Below are positions 50,931 to 60,448 of a stretch of 64,000 bases of DNA, piece after piece. Numbering within the stretch: position 1 is the stretch's first letter; the number at the start of each line of letters is the position of its first letter. A program made the translations under genes and the position numbers. Source of the DNA: Bifidobacterium subtile (GTDB taxonomy: Bacteria; Actinomycetota; Actinomycetes; Actinomycetales; Bifidobacteriaceae); NCBI RefSeq assembly GCF_000741775.1, contig NZ_JGZR01000007.1, forward strand, positions 1-64,000. Reading direction: 5' to 3'. The notes under the pieces are model-generated. The model was not told where the DNA came from. It did no database searches and saw nothing but the letters and a program-made list of their open reading frames with translations.

Positions 50931-51956
50931 ATGGAACACGATATGTATGATGGTCGCGCAGACCAGCCGGAGCGTAGCGTATTCGTATCGGATGGCGACG
51001 GACCGATGCCGAAGAACCTATCCGCTCGCGAGAAACCGATCCCATCTCCCGCCGAGTCGTCCGCTGTCCATGTGCCATCCAATCCGACGCTGGCAAAGAT
51101 GGCGCGATTGACCCGTGATGTGGCATACAAAACCGGTGCCGACCACTTGGTGATGGACATTATCGCGCCGCAATCGTTCGGCGAGGACGACAAGCGGCGA
51201 TACCCGGCCGTGGTGTTCGTGCAAGGCAGCGCATGGACCACGCCGGACCGCGACACGGAGATTGCGCAGCTCTCCCAACTGGCTCGCGAGGGGGTTGTGG
51301 TCACCACGGTGAATCATCGCGACGCCTCGCGCAACCCGAAATATGTGTTCCCGGCGTATCTCGAAGACGCGAAGTCGGCGGTGCGCTTCCTGCGCACCAA
51401 TGCCGACGAGTGGCAGATTGACGCCGACCGCATTGGCATCTGGGGCACATCCTCGGGCGGCAACACCGCGCTGCTCATCGGGTTGACTGCCGACGATCCG
51501 CGCTATGAGGATGGCACGAATTCCGGTGTGAGCGATGCGGTCGACTACGTGGTCGCCTGCTTCCCTCCCACCGACCTAATCGAGGCGGTTGAAGCGTTCG
51601 GGCATGAAGACAACGAATTTCGGCTGTATTACACAGGCCCGCTGGCAGCCGTGCTCGGTGCCACGCCGCAGACGGGAATCACCGACGAAGTGCGCCAGCG
51701 GGCGGCGGATATGAGCCCGTATCTACAAGTAAATCCGGGGCGGCGCTACCCTCCCATGCTCTTGTTGCATGGCACCGGCGACCGCGTGGTGCCATACCAG
51801 CAGTCGGTCAAGATGTGCGACAGGCTGGTTGAGAATGGCAATGACGCGCGTCTTGTGCTGGTCGACGGCGCTGATCACGAGCACGACTTCTGGAGCCAGC
51901 GCGTGCTCGACATCATCAGCGATTTCATAGCGGAGCACAGTAATACGCCGAAGTGA
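50931..51956 (+). CDS. Alpha/beta-hydrolase esterase
   Basis: The ORF starts at 50931 (MEHDMYDGRADQPERS); an in-frame ATG at 50943 (MYDGRADQ) is also possible. The 341 residues show an esterase/lipase fold: HLVMDIIAPQSFGEDDKRRY and PAVVFVQGSAWTTPD (oxyanion region). The nucleophile Ser is in IGIWGTSSGGNTALLIGL, the acid in LHGTGDRVVPYQQ, and the catalytic His in DGADHEHDFW. All three residues of the triad are present. There is no signal peptide, so it acts in the cytosol. Similar proteins deacetylate sugars or hydrolyse small esters. It stands alone, so the substrate cannot be guessed. Confidence 0.88.
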   Translation: MEHDMYDGRADQPERSVFVSDGDGPMPKNLSAREKPIPSPAESSAVHVPSNPTLAKMARLTRDVAYKTGADHLVMDIIAPQSFGEDDKRRYPAVVFVQGSAWTTPDRDTEIAQLSQLAREGVVVTTVNHRDASRNPKYVFPAYLEDAKSAVRFLRTNADEWQIDADRIGIWGTSSGGNTALLIGLTADDPRYEDGTNSGVSDAVDYVVACFPPTDLIEAVEAFGHEDNEFRLYYTGPLAAVLGATPQTGITDEVRQRAADMSPYLQVNPGRRYPPMLLLHGTGDRVVPYQQSVKMCDRLVENGNDARLVLVDGADHEHDFWSQRVLDIISDFIAEHSNTPK

Positions 51957-52205
51957 TGCGACGGTGCGGCATGCCGCAGCGTTTCGCGATGTGATCAGCT
52001 ATGTGAAATCGATGAGATTTATGGCTGATGCCAGCTGTTGACTCAATCTTTCTTGACGGACTGGTCGACCAGAACGAGACCGTTGACCGGGGTGGATGTG
52101 CCTTGCCGGCAAGGCAATAGCCATGGCGGTACGGTTGATCGCGTTTTTCGCCGGCCAGTAAAACGGATGCGTAGGTTTCATTTGGCCTTCGTGTAGAATC
52201 GGATC

Positions 52206-53276
52206 ATGACGACGAGCATGGGGCGGCCGCGAATCGAATCGCTGATTGATGCCGTGCTCGGCGCACGACCGGGCACGGAGCTGTTTCGGTATGAGCATTT
52301 GTCGCTTGCGCTGGGCCTGCTGCTGGATGATGGGCGCGCGATCGTGGTGAAGGTCCGGCCGTACGAGCGCAGGCATGCGGCGTGCTCCGACGTGCAGCGC
52401 GTCTTGTATGCCGCCGGATTCCCTTGCCCGGAGCTGCTTGCCGGGCCGATCGAATCTGATGATTCCGCAGTGCTTCCGCCTGAGACGCCTGAGGCATACT
52501 CTTCGGCGCCTTGCGTGGCGCGTTCATCCTCCGCTGCGTCTTGGTCGGTATCCATGGAGCGGTACGTTGAACCGCCGGCTGGCGACGCTCGGGGATTCGC
52601 GCCGAAAGCTCGATTGTCGGGCGAGGCCTTATGCCGACTGATGAGCTTGGCCTCGCATGCCAATGCCAGCGCGATGCCGAGCTTAGCGCCGCCTCCCGCA
52701 TGGCTTGCTTGGAATCATCCAGAACCCGGCTTCTGGCCGGCGCCGGATGATGGCGACGAGGATCTTAACGCCATCGACGCGCCGGATTGGCTCAATGAGG
52801 CAGCACACCACGTTCGAGAGGTTTTGCAATCCGCGAGCGCGAGGCCGGTGATCGGTCACGGCGATTGGGAGTCGCAGAACGTGTTTTGGGGGGAGGGCCG
52901 TCTTGCCGTCGTCCACGACTGGGACAGCATAGTGGCATTGCCCGAGCCGGCAATCGTCGGGGCTGCGGCAGGCGTCTTCGCTGTGAAAGGGAGCGAGCCG
53001 AGCTGGCCGACGCTGAAGGATTCCCAAGATTTCCTCGCTGGATATCTCGCCTCCCGCGGCTGCGATCGAGTAGGATCCGGCAGCGCGATGAATGCCGAAT
53101 GGGCCAAGGAGTATGACCGTATCTTCTGGGCCGCCGGCCTGTGGGTGCATTGCTTCAACGCGCAAAAGGCCTTGGCGCGCGGCGCCTCTGCCGCAGACCT
53201 TGAGCGTACGAGGCTGCTCATCCGGGAACGATTGGCGTTGACTGGCTCGCAAGATGCCATGAGAGCCCAGTTCTAA
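52206..53276 (+). CDS. Aminoglycoside-phosphotransferase-fold kinase
   Basis: These are small kinases with the APH fold. ATG 52206 lies at the start of the frame. The N-terminal lobe has the ATP-binding Lys in RAIVVKVRPYERR. The catalytic loop is GHGDWESQNVFW (His-Gly-Asp...Asn), and the metal-binding Asp is in VVHDWDSIVA. The hinge ELLAGPIE and a longer insert between about 52470 and 52600 (Ser/Ala-rich) are atypical. At 356 residues it is a little long. Members phosphorylate antibiotics, choline, homoserine or sugars, and nothing in the sequence decides among them. It is followed directly by the convergent glycosidase gene. Confidence 0.8.
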   Translation: MTTSMGRPRIESLIDAVLGARPGTELFRYEHLSLALGLLLDDGRAIVVKVRPYERRHAACSDVQRVLYAAGFPCPELLAGPIESDDSAVLPPETPEAYSSAPCVARSSSAASWSVSMERYVEPPAGDARGFAPKARLSGEALCRLMSLASHANASAMPSLAPPPAWLAWNHPEPGFWPAPDDGDEDLNAIDAPDWLNEAAHHVREVLQSASARPVIGHGDWESQNVFWGEGRLAVVHDWDSIVALPEPAIVGAAAGVFAVKGSEPSWPTLKDSQDFLAGYLASRGCDRVGSGSAMNAEWAKEYDRIFWAAGLWVHCFNAQKALARGASAADLERTRLLIRERLALTGSQDAMRAQF

Positions 53277-53314
53277 CCGAGTTGCGCGATCTGCATCGCC
53301 CGTTGCTTGCTGGC

Positions 53315-54586
53315 TTACGTGCGTTTCTGGCGCCACACAATCTGCCCGCTGGCATCGGTTATGGTCGCCGAAGGCACTGTGGTGAGGTCGATGTCGACAT
53401 CGAGATGGGCGCTCGCGTCGGCTGCTGTGCTGCGGTAGTGGTAGCGCTTGTTGTCGAGGTGCAGTTTGGTGGTGGTGGCGGTCGTGAGCCAGGGATTGCG
53501 GCGGCGCAGACCGATGAGATCCTGATGAGCGCGGTAGATGGTTTGCGCCTGAACGGACAGTTCGCCTGGTGTTTCAGGAAATTCGGGCCGTACGGCGTCA
53601 TCGCCGCCGAGACGTTGCTCCTTGATGCCGGTGAGGCCTTGCTCGTCGCCGTAATATATCGACGGTATGCCGCCGAGCGTGAGCAGGATGGCCAGCGCGG
53701 TCACTGCGCCGTCGGGGCCGAGGGCGCTGGCGATGCGGGTCACGTCGTGGTTGCCGATGAAGGTGTTCGGCGTGAACGAGGCAAGGAAATCGTTGTGGCG
53801 GGTCAGCGTCCAGTCGAGTTCGAAGAGGTTCCGATCTTTCAGGGAGGACCAGATCGCCTTCCAGAGTTCATATTGGGTGACCGAATCGACGCCGGATTCG
53901 GCGACGAATCGGCTGTAGTCTCCGTGAATCATCTCGCCGAGGAGCCACGCGTCGGGGTACTGCTGCCGAACCTGCGGAATGACGCGCGCCCAGAAGCCGG
54001 TGCTGACGGAGTAGGCCGCGTCGAGCCGCCACCCGTCGATGCCTCGCGCCAGCCAATGATTCATCACCTGTGTTGTGTATTCCGCGGCTTGATCGGAGGC
54101 GTGATTGAGCCGCACAAGCGATGAGTGCCCCTCGAACACCCGAGGAACAGCCCCGCCCGGCGCATTCCAATCGATATCGAACAGGCCGGCTTTCAAACCG
54201 TTCGGTCCCTCGGCCAAGGCGCGGAGCACGTCGGGGTGTTGCGCGCCGACATGGCTGAACACCCCGTCGAGCAGTATGCGCAGGCCGCGTTCCTTGCAGG
54301 CGGCTACGAAAGCATCGAAATCAGCGTCGCTTCCCAGTCTGGGGTCGATGCGGAACTGATCCAGCGAATCGTAGCCGTGCGACTGCGAGGCGAAAATCGG
54401 CCCGAGCAGCAGGCCCGAAGCCCCGAGTTTCACTGCATAATCCAGCCAGTTGATAAGCCTGCGCAGGCGCGGAACAGGCGTCATATCCGCGTCGCGTATC
54501 GGTGCTCCGCAGAATCCCAGCGGGTAGACGTGCCACCAGATTGCGTGCTCGGTCCAATTCGGGGTCATTGTCGTTTTCTGTGTCAT
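53315..54586 (-). CDS. GH13-family alpha-glycosidase
   Basis: It hydrolyses or rearranges alpha-glucosidic bonds. The start at 54586 (MTQKTTMTPNW) follows AAGGAAA; the upstream frame to 54715 is not supported. Family regions: WWHVYPLGFCGA, GLLLGPIF, LLDGVFSHVGAQHP (region I), GWRLDAAYS with the nucleophile Asp, LLGEMIHGDY with the acid/base Glu, and FIGNHDVTRI with the third Asp. The length of 423 residues and the short domain C (TTATTTKLHLDNKRYHYR) fit a compact cytosolic enzyme. No signal peptide is visible. Bifidobacteria carry many GH13 enzymes; the nearby TetR gene (54927), divergent, could regulate this one. Confidence 0.88.
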   Translation of the reverse strand: MTQKTTMTPNWTEHAIWWHVYPLGFCGAPIRDADMTPVPRLRRLINWLDYAVKLGASGLLLGPIFASQSHGYDSLDQFRIDPRLGSDADFDAFVAACKERGLRILLDGVFSHVGAQHPDVLRALAEGPNGLKAGLFDIDWNAPGGAVPRVFEGHSSLVRLNHASDQAAEYTTQVMNHWLARGIDGWRLDAAYSVSTGFWARVIPQVRQQYPDAWLLGEMIHGDYSRFVAESGVDSVTQYELWKAIWSSLKDRNLFELDWTLTRHNDFLASFTPNTFIGNHDVTRIASALGPDGAVTALAILLTLGGIPSIYYGDEQGLTGIKEQRLGGDDAVRPEFPETPGELSVQAQTIYRAHQDLIGLRRRNPWLTTATTTKLHLDNKRYHYRSTAADASAHLDVDIDLTTVPSATITDASGQIVWRQKRT

Positions 54587-54926
54587 CAATTTCCTTGTAG
54601 CCAGAGGTGTTCTCGTGCCCGTGGAATCATCTTCACCGACGCATTCGTGGGCGAGTGGGTTGTGTGGGGTTAAACAGTGCCTTTTATTTGTTGGTATCTT
54701 TTGAAACGGCGGCATCTTCGCGCGATGCCATCTTTTCAGGCGGCGGTGTTGTCTGCGGTTGCATTGTATTTAGCGATGTTGGGGTGGTCACCAGTATTTT
54801 CACGTATTTGACCCCCTCTCGGTCGGCGCCCACCGGCCGTCACCCCGGTGTTCGTCATCTGTCATTTTACTGAACTGTGTTTACTAATAATTAGTGACTG
54901 TAGTTCACTAGCGATAGGCTGTCAAC
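54587..54926. promoter_or_regulatory. Divergent intergenic region with operator-like palindromes
   Basis: ACTAAT-A-ATTAGT (54883-54895) is a perfect palindrome. TGAACT (54871-54876) and AGTTCA (54903-54908) flank it symmetrically, just before the TetR gene. Together they form an operator-like array, probably autoregulatory. The rest of the gap holds no recognised gene. Confidence 0.6.
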
Positions 54927-55538
54927 ATGACACGTATTGACCGCAAGCCGCGTCACCGGCTCGACCCCGACTCCCGCCGCGGTGCGATACTGGATGCAGC
55001 GGCAAACGCTTTCGCCGAGCGCCCTTACAGCGAAGTGACCATTGCCTCGATTGCCGCCGACGCCGACGCCTCGAACGCCTTGGTCTACCGCTATTTCGCC
55101 AACAAAGAGGACCTCTACGCCGAGGTCGTGCGACTGGCCATAGCGGATCTCATGAGCCGCCAGGCCGCCGCGCTCAAGGCGTTGCCAGCTGGCGTTCCCG
55201 TGCGTGATCGCATCGCGGCAGCGACTGAAGTCTACCTCGACCATATCGCCCACCATCCGGATGCCTGGGCCATGCCCATGCGCCAGCCCGGCGGCGAGCC
55301 GCCCGCTGCCGCCGAACTGCGTGCCGATGCCCGCCGCCGCTACGTGCAGGGTCTCGGCAGTCTGCTCGACCCCAGCGATCAGGAGCGCCACGGGTACGCC
55401 TTGTGGGGCTATTTCGGCTTCATCGATGCCGCCTGCCTGCGCTGGGTCGACAAAGGCTGCCCAGACGCCGAGCGGTGGCCGCTCATCGATGCCGCCCTAG
55501 GTGCGCTTCAAGGCGCGTTGGGGGATTGGGGCGCGTAG
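54927..55538 (+). CDS. TetR-family regulator
   Basis: ATG 54927 begins MTRIDRKPRHRLDPDSR. The HTH reads RGAILDAAANAFAERPYSEV, then ASIAADADASNALVYRYF and ANKEDLYAEV. The C-terminal part contains YLDHIAHHPDAWAMPMRQPG and FIDAACLRWVDKGC, like other actinobacterial TetR regulators. The 203-residue length is typical. Its promoter holds the palindromes at 54871-54908. It is divergent from the GH13 gene with 340 bases between them. Whether it controls that gene or only itself is unknown. Confidence 0.85.
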   Translation: MTRIDRKPRHRLDPDSRRGAILDAAANAFAERPYSEVTIASIAADADASNALVYRYFANKEDLYAEVVRLAIADLMSRQAAALKALPAGVPVRDRIAAATEVYLDHIAHHPDAWAMPMRQPGGEPPAAAELRADARRRYVQGLGSLLDPSDQERHGYALWGYFGFIDAACLRWVDKGCPDAERWPLIDAALGALQGALGDWGA

Positions 55539-55592
55539 GGGGAATTGCAGGGCTCAAACGAATCTCGTCGGAACGTATGAAAGAAGTCGCTG

Positions 55593-55937
55593 TTACGCTT
55601 CAAGTCTCGCGGCAAAGGTCGCCAGCCCGGCCTTTTTCAGTCCAGCATATTCTTCGGTCATAATGCGCGGTGGATGCTTCTTGCGCGCTGCCATCCGTGT
55701 TATTGCGCGACGAACGGCTTCGGGTGATTCGTCGTAGACTCGTGAGAGGAACGCGTCGGGATGCTCTGCTCTGATGCCGTACTTTTCCAGTGTTTTCGGT
55801 GGAAAATCGGCAAGGTTGATGGTGGCGATAATCGTAGTGTGCCCGTTTGATAGGGTTGAAGAGATATTTGCAGCGGCATTGTTGCAGTTCCTTGGCAAGG
55901 GGGCCTTGTATGTGGTGCCAAGGCGGGCAGATGTCAA
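55593..55937 (-). pseudogene. PIN-domain toxin, C-terminal remnant
   Basis: The convincing part runs from GHTTIIATINLADFPPKTLE through KYGIRAEHPDAFLSRVYDES to ARKKHPPRIMTEEYAGL and FAARLEA. This matches the C-terminal half of VapC-like PIN toxins (the T-x-NLxDFP and HPDxFL blocks). The N-terminal half with the first acidic residues is missing. The 30 residues before GHTT read like random sequence into the promoter of the next gene. No antitoxin gene is adjacent. It is most likely a dead relic of a toxin-antitoxin pair. Confidence 0.65.
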
Positions 55938-55955
55938 TCAAGAAAGGAGCTTTCC

Positions 55956-57149
55956 ATGAGCGACGAAAACCAGACATCGGATACGGACTAGACGCGATTC
56001 GATAACGAGAACCCGACAGGTGATTCCGGCCCTGCGCAGGTTCCGTTCGGACAGACGCCGTCTGAACAGCCACAGCAACCCTCCCAGCCGGCGACGGCTG
56101 CATACGGTGCGAATGCTTTCCAGCCGGCAGGACCGCAATTCGGCCATGCTCCCCAGCAAGGTCAGCATGTTCCCACGAACGGGCAGGCTCCCCAGTGGGG
56201 CGCTCCGCAGCAGCCAGGCGGCCCGGGGCAGCCCGTTCCTCCTCAGTTCGGCAGCCCGGGGCAGTCCGGCTGGCAAGGGCAGCCGGGGGCGCCCATGCCT
56301 CAGTTCCCGAATCAGAAGCCGAAGAAGGGCTTGCCAACAGGCGCCATCATTGGCATCGTCGTGGCGGCGGTAGTCGTCGTCGCTCTGATTCTCGCCGTCG
56401 TGCTGGGCAGAGGGCTGGGCAAGCTCTCGGCTGACGATTACTCTGATGGCAGCAACACGATCAACACCATGCAGAAGAAATACTATCGTATCGACACTGA
56501 GATTAGCGATATCTATACCGCCTCCTATTCCTCCGGCAAGAAGGTAGACGATGAGGACGTGGCCAAGATCAAGAAGCTGATCAAGGAATACCAGGACGCC
56601 AACACGCAATTCGGCCAGCTCAAGATCATGCGCGACCAGAAGGTGAAGGACGGGTATGGCAAATACTCGGCCAAGGCGAAGAAGTATACGCAGTACGCCA
56701 GCAAGATCGCCGATTCGGCGATTCCCATGGTCAAGGCGTCGCTGAGCTGCTCCAAAGCTCCTACGGTCTTCGACTACGACAGTGATTTCTACTCGAAGTA
56801 TGATACCTACATCAGCACATGCCAGTCGGATCTGGACGCGTTGAGCAACGCGCCCGACAAGGCCATCTCCGATTACGCCTCCTCGCTCGGCGACTACATT
56901 TCGAAGCTGAGCGACCTGATTGGCAAGATGAAGGCGATCGGCGATCCGAGCAAGATCGAATACGGCAGCGACGCCTACAACCAGTACCGGGATCTGCAGG
57001 ATCAGTTCTACGATCTTCCCAGCATCTATGACACCGTCGATACATTCCAGCAGGACATGAAGGACGAGGAGGACAACGCCAATCCGACCGACGAGCTCAA
57101 GGACCTGTCCGACATCGTCCAAGACGGTTTCGATGAGGCAGTCAAGTAA
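55956..57149 (+). pseudogene. Pro/Gln-rich single-span membrane protein gene with amber codon 12
   Basis: A strong ribosome site (AAAGGAG) precedes ATG 55956, which reads MSDENQTSDTD and then TAG at 55989. The same frame continues without further stops to 57149. After the stop come an acidic then Pro/Gln/Gly-rich cytosolic region (about 55992-56330), one transmembrane helix (GAIIGIVVAAVVVVALILAV) and an extracellular helical domain of about 240 residues. That domain has LIKEYQDANTQFGQLKIMRD and DLIGKMKAIGDPSKI. The layout matches bifidobacterial surface proteins with Pro/Gln-rich leaders. Translation could restart at ATG 56295 (MPQFPNQKPKK), which keeps the helix and outer domain, or read through the TAG. 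Confidence 0.7.
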
Positions 57150-57199
57150 TGCGTCTCACGGAAACGGTGCGATGACATAGCGATTCGTGCCGTATGCGG

Positions 57200-57239
57200 G
57201 GCCGCCTCGGAACGCTTAGGCATTCCGAGGCGGCCTTTT
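57200..57239 (+). terminator. Rho-independent terminator
   Basis: GGCCGCCTCGGAA (57200-57212) pairs perfectly with 57223-57235, followed by TTTT. It ends the membrane protein gene. Confidence 0.85.
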
Positions 57240-57359
57240 GCATGCCGAATCCGCAAGTCGGTACGAATCTTCAGCCTCGTTGCAGCTTGACGATAAGAGA
57301 AAAACCGCGCCTCAGCATGTCTTTTCGCAATACCGAGTTAATTGGCATGAAAGTACGTC

Positions 57360-58868
57360 ATGACTCCAAGGCATAAGGCAACGCTGCGTTTGCTGTCCAT
57401 GTATCGTTCTGCCGATACGATGGCTGGCATGACAAGTATTGCAACGGGTTTTCCCGATCCATGGCCTGCGCCGCTTGCTATCCATCCGCTTGACGCCGTT
57501 GTCGAAGTGCCGGGCAGCAAATCGCTGTCGAATCGCTATCTCGTGCTGGCGGCATTGGGAACCCGTCCAGTCACGCTGAAGGGTCTATTGCGCTCGCGCG
57601 ATACAGAGCTGATGATGACGGCTTTGGAGCGGCTCGGCGCAGGACGCGAATCGCTGAACGACGACGGCACGACAGTGCGCATCATGCCGCCATCGAACGG
57701 TGTTTTTCACGGCAGCGTGACGATCAATTGCGGGCTGGCCGGCACGGTGATGCGCTTCGTTCCATGCTTGGCGCTGTTCGCGGATGGGCCGGTTCGCTTC
57801 GACGGCGATGAACAGGCATATGCGCGGCCCATGCAGCCGGTGCTCGACGGGCTCGAACAGCTGGGCGCGCGCATCGAATACCATGGCGAACGCGGATTCC
57901 TGCCGTTTACGATTACTCCGCCGCCGTATGGTGACGAAGGCTCTGCTGGCGGTGATGGTGAGAGTCGCGTGGCGCATATCGCCATCGATTCCTCGGCGTC
58001 ATCCCAGTTTATTTCGGGCCTGCTGCTCGTCGCCTCACGGCTGCCGCATGGTTGCGAACTCGTGCATACTGGCGAAAAACTACCCAGCATGCCGCATATC
58101 CGCATGACCATGGAAGATGTGAATCGCGCTGGAGGGCATATCGAGATGTCCCAGCTTGGACGTTGGGTCGTCGATCCTGCGGATCTTGCTTTGCCGTCTG
58201 AGGTCGTCGTGGAGCCTGATCTGTCCAATGCAGCGCCGTTCCTGGGCGCGGCGATGATCGCCGGCGGCTCGGTCAGTGTGCCGCATTGGCCGAAGGAGAC
58301 CGCGCAGCCTGGCGGACTGCTGCCCGCGTTGCTGCAACGCTTGGGCGCATCTGTGAGCTGGGACGGGAAGCCGTGGCCGACCGATGATGCTGGTGACACT
58401 GCCGCTAATAACACTGGTTTTGCCGATGATGCTCCTGCTGCCGCGACGTTGTGCGTCACCGGCACAGGCATGATTCATGGACTTGGCCGCTATGACCTGA
58501 GTGCGGCGGGGGAGATTGCGCCGAGCATCGCGGCGCTGTGCGTGCTGGCTGATGCGCCGACCGCTCTAGTGGGCATCGGCCATCTGCGCGGCCATGAGAC
58601 GAACCGGCTGCAGGCGCTCGTCACCGAAATCGAACGCATAGGCGGCACCGCTGGCGAGTTGGAGGACGGCCTCGAAATCATCCCCGTGGCTAGGCATCGT
58701 CTTCATGGTGCGGTGATGCAAACCTATGCCGACCACCGGATGGCGACCTTCGCGGCCATGCTCGGTCTGGCGATTGACGGCATCGACATCGTGAACATCG
58801 CCACCACACGCAAAACCCTGCCCGATTTCACCGGCATGTGGACCGGCATGCTCCAGGCCAAAGGCTGA
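57360..58868 (+). CDS. aroA: 3-phosphoshikimate 1-carboxyvinyltransferase (EPSP synthase)
   Basis: It joins shikimate-3-phosphate and phosphoenolpyruvate, the sixth step of the shikimate pathway. Motifs: VEVPGSKSLSNRYLVLAALG (substrate-binding Lys and Ser), LAGTVMRFVP, SSASSQFISGLLL, LPSMPHIRMTMEDV, VEPDLSNAAPFLGAA, LRGHETNRLQAL and QTYADHRMATFAAM. No ribosome site settles the start. ATG 57360, 57399, 57420 and 57429 are all in frame, and 57429 (MTSIATGFPDP) gives 479 residues, closer to the family's 430-450. Two low-complexity insertions (near 57930 and 58385-58440) add length. It is monocistronic between the terminator at 57200 and the hairpin at 58914. Confidence 0.93.
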   Translation: MTPRHKATLRLLSMYRSADTMAGMTSIATGFPDPWPAPLAIHPLDAVVEVPGSKSLSNRYLVLAALGTRPVTLKGLLRSRDTELMMTALERLGAGRESLNDDGTTVRIMPPSNGVFHGSVTINCGLAGTVMRFVPCLALFADGPVRFDGDEQAYARPMQPVLDGLEQLGARIEYHGERGFLPFTITPPPYGDEGSAGGDGESRVAHIAIDSSASSQFISGLLLVASRLPHGCELVHTGEKLPSMPHIRMTMEDVNRAGGHIEMSQLGRWVVDPADLALPSEVVVEPDLSNAAPFLGAAMIAGGSVSVPHWPKETAQPGGLLPALLQRLGASVSWDGKPWPTDDAGDTAANNTGFADDAPAAATLCVTGTGMIHGLGRYDLSAAGEIAPSIAALCVLADAPTALVGIGHLRGHETNRLQALVTEIERIGGTAGELEDGLEIIPVARHRLHGAVMQTYADHRMATFAAMLGLAIDGIDIVNIATTRKTLPDFTGMWTGMLQAKG

Positions 58869-58913
58869 ACGCGCCTTAGCTTAGCGATGCAACGAAGTTT
58901 GGCGTCACAAATC

Positions 58914-59030
58914 CCGCACTACCTTCGTGATAGTGCGGGCCTTGTGAAGCTCTCCGGGATATGAGGGTTAGAGGTCAACCCGTGCATACATATGGCTGAG
59001 GGCCCCGCATTGCGCGAGACCCTCAGCCAT
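58914..59030. terminator. Two hairpins between convergent aroA and ackA
   Basis: CCCGCACTA (58914-58922) pairs with TAGTGCGGG (58932-58940), and ATGGCTGAGGG (58992-59002) pairs with CCCTCAGCCAT (59020-59030). The first should end aroA and the second ackA; neither has a strong T-tract. Confidence 0.6.
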
Positions 59031-59087
59031 CAAACTATATGCATGCGGCTCAATCGAGCAGCTACATCAGCAAACGTTCACAGTGCG

Positions 59088-60317
59088 TCAGCGCGTGAAC
59101 ACGTTGCCGTAGGAATCCTCGCCGGCTTCCGCAAGCGCCGCGGACTTATGGGCGATGGCGAGCTCTTCGTTCGTCGGGATAACGGCGATGACGACCGAGC
59201 TGTCGGGCGTCGAGATAATGCGCGGCTCCTTGGAGCGGGTGCTGTTCTTCTCTTCGTCGAGCTTGACGCCGAAGGGCGCGAGCTTCTCGCACACGGCGCG
59301 GCGCACGATGTCGTCGTTCTCGCCGACGCCTGCGGTGAAGGTCAGCACGTCGAGGCCGCCCATCTGCGCGGTGTAGTTGCCGACGTAGCCGACGATGCGA
59401 TGAATGTAGACGTCGAGGGCCAGCTTGGCGTCCTCGTTGCCTTCGGCGACGAGACGGTGGACCTCGCGCATATCGCCGAAGCCGGTCATGCCCATCATGC
59501 CGGAGCGCTTGTTGAACAGCGTATCCAGCTCGTCGACGTTCATGTGGGCGTTGCGAATCAGGTGGAAGACCACAGCCGGGTCGATGTCGCCGGTGCGGCC
59601 GCCCATGACCAGGCCCTCAAGCGGGGTGAGGCCCATCGAAGTGTCGACCGGACGGCCGGAGATCTGCGCGGAGGCCGAAGCGCCGTTGCCGATGTGCAGC
59701 ACGATCTGCTTAAGGCCTTCGGCGGGCTTGCCGACGACCTCGGGAACCACGGAGCCGATGTACTCATGCGAGGTGCCGTGTGCACCGTAACGGCGGATGT
59801 GGTAGCAATCGGCGATGTCCTTGTTCAGCGCGTAGGTGCTGGCTTCCTTGGGCAGCTGGAAGAAGAAGGAGGAGTCGAAGACGAAGACCTGCGGAACGTC
59901 GGGCAGCAGCGCGCGCATGACTTCGGCGCCGGTTGCCTCGGGGCCGTTGTGCAGCGGGGCGAGCACGGCGAGATCCTTGACCTTGCCGATGGTCTTGTCG
60001 TTGACGAGAGCTGGCTGCGGGAAGACCGAACCGCCCTGGACCACGCGGTGGCCGACGGCGACGATGCCGGCTTCGTCCAGCTTGGGGCCGAACTCGCCGA
60101 AGAGTTCGAGGACGCGCCTGAGGCCCTGCTCGTGGTCGTGGATGGGCTCTTCCAGCTCATGCTTTTCGCCATTGAATTCATGCTTGTAGTGACCGTCGAT
60201 CGGCTCGCCGATCTTCTCGACCAGGCCCGAGGCCAGGCCTTCGCCGGTTTCCAGATCCACCAGCTGGTACTTGATCGAGCTGGAACCGGAATTGATGACA
60301 AGGACGGTTTTCGCCAT
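59088..60317 (-). CDS. ackA: Acetate kinase
   Basis: Acetate kinase makes ATP from acetyl phosphate, the final energy step of the bifid shunt. The start at 60317 (MAKTVLVINSGSSSIKYQLV) follows GGAGGAAG; the frame to 60386 is an overrun. Signatures: VINSGSSSIKYQL at the N-terminus (Asn and phosphate loop), GHRVVQGG (the catalytic Arg), FDSSFFFQLPKEA, YGAHGTSHEYIG and GVGENDDIVRRAVCE. The 409-residue length is normal. It lies 130 bases downstream of pta on the same strand. Acetyl phosphate from Xfp can be used directly by this enzyme. Confidence 0.97.
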   Translation of the reverse strand: MAKTVLVINSGSSSIKYQLVDLETGEGLASGLVEKIGEPIDGHYKHEFNGEKHELEEPIHDHEQGLRRVLELFGEFGPKLDEAGIVAVGHRVVQGGSVFPQPALVNDKTIGKVKDLAVLAPLHNGPEATGAEVMRALLPDVPQVFVFDSSFFFQLPKEASTYALNKDIADCYHIRRYGAHGTSHEYIGSVVPEVVGKPAEGLKQIVLHIGNGASASAQISGRPVDTSMGLTPLEGLVMGGRTGDIDPAVVFHLIRNAHMNVDELDTLFNKRSGMMGMTGFGDMREVHRLVAEGNEDAKLALDVYIHRIVGYVGNYTAQMGGLDVLTFTAGVGENDDIVRRAVCEKLAPFGVKLDEEKNSTRSKEPRIISTPDSSVVIAVIPTNEELAIAHKSAALAEAGEDSYGNVFTR

Positions 60318-60448
60318 TGTGGGCTTCCTCCATGTTGTTGGTATGATGTGTTGCGTGCGTTCCGTGCGGATACGCATGTACCGCATTCGAGACTACTCGG
60401 CAGCGGCTACAAAATGCCTGCAAAGCGGCTGTAAATGGCGCACTTCGC

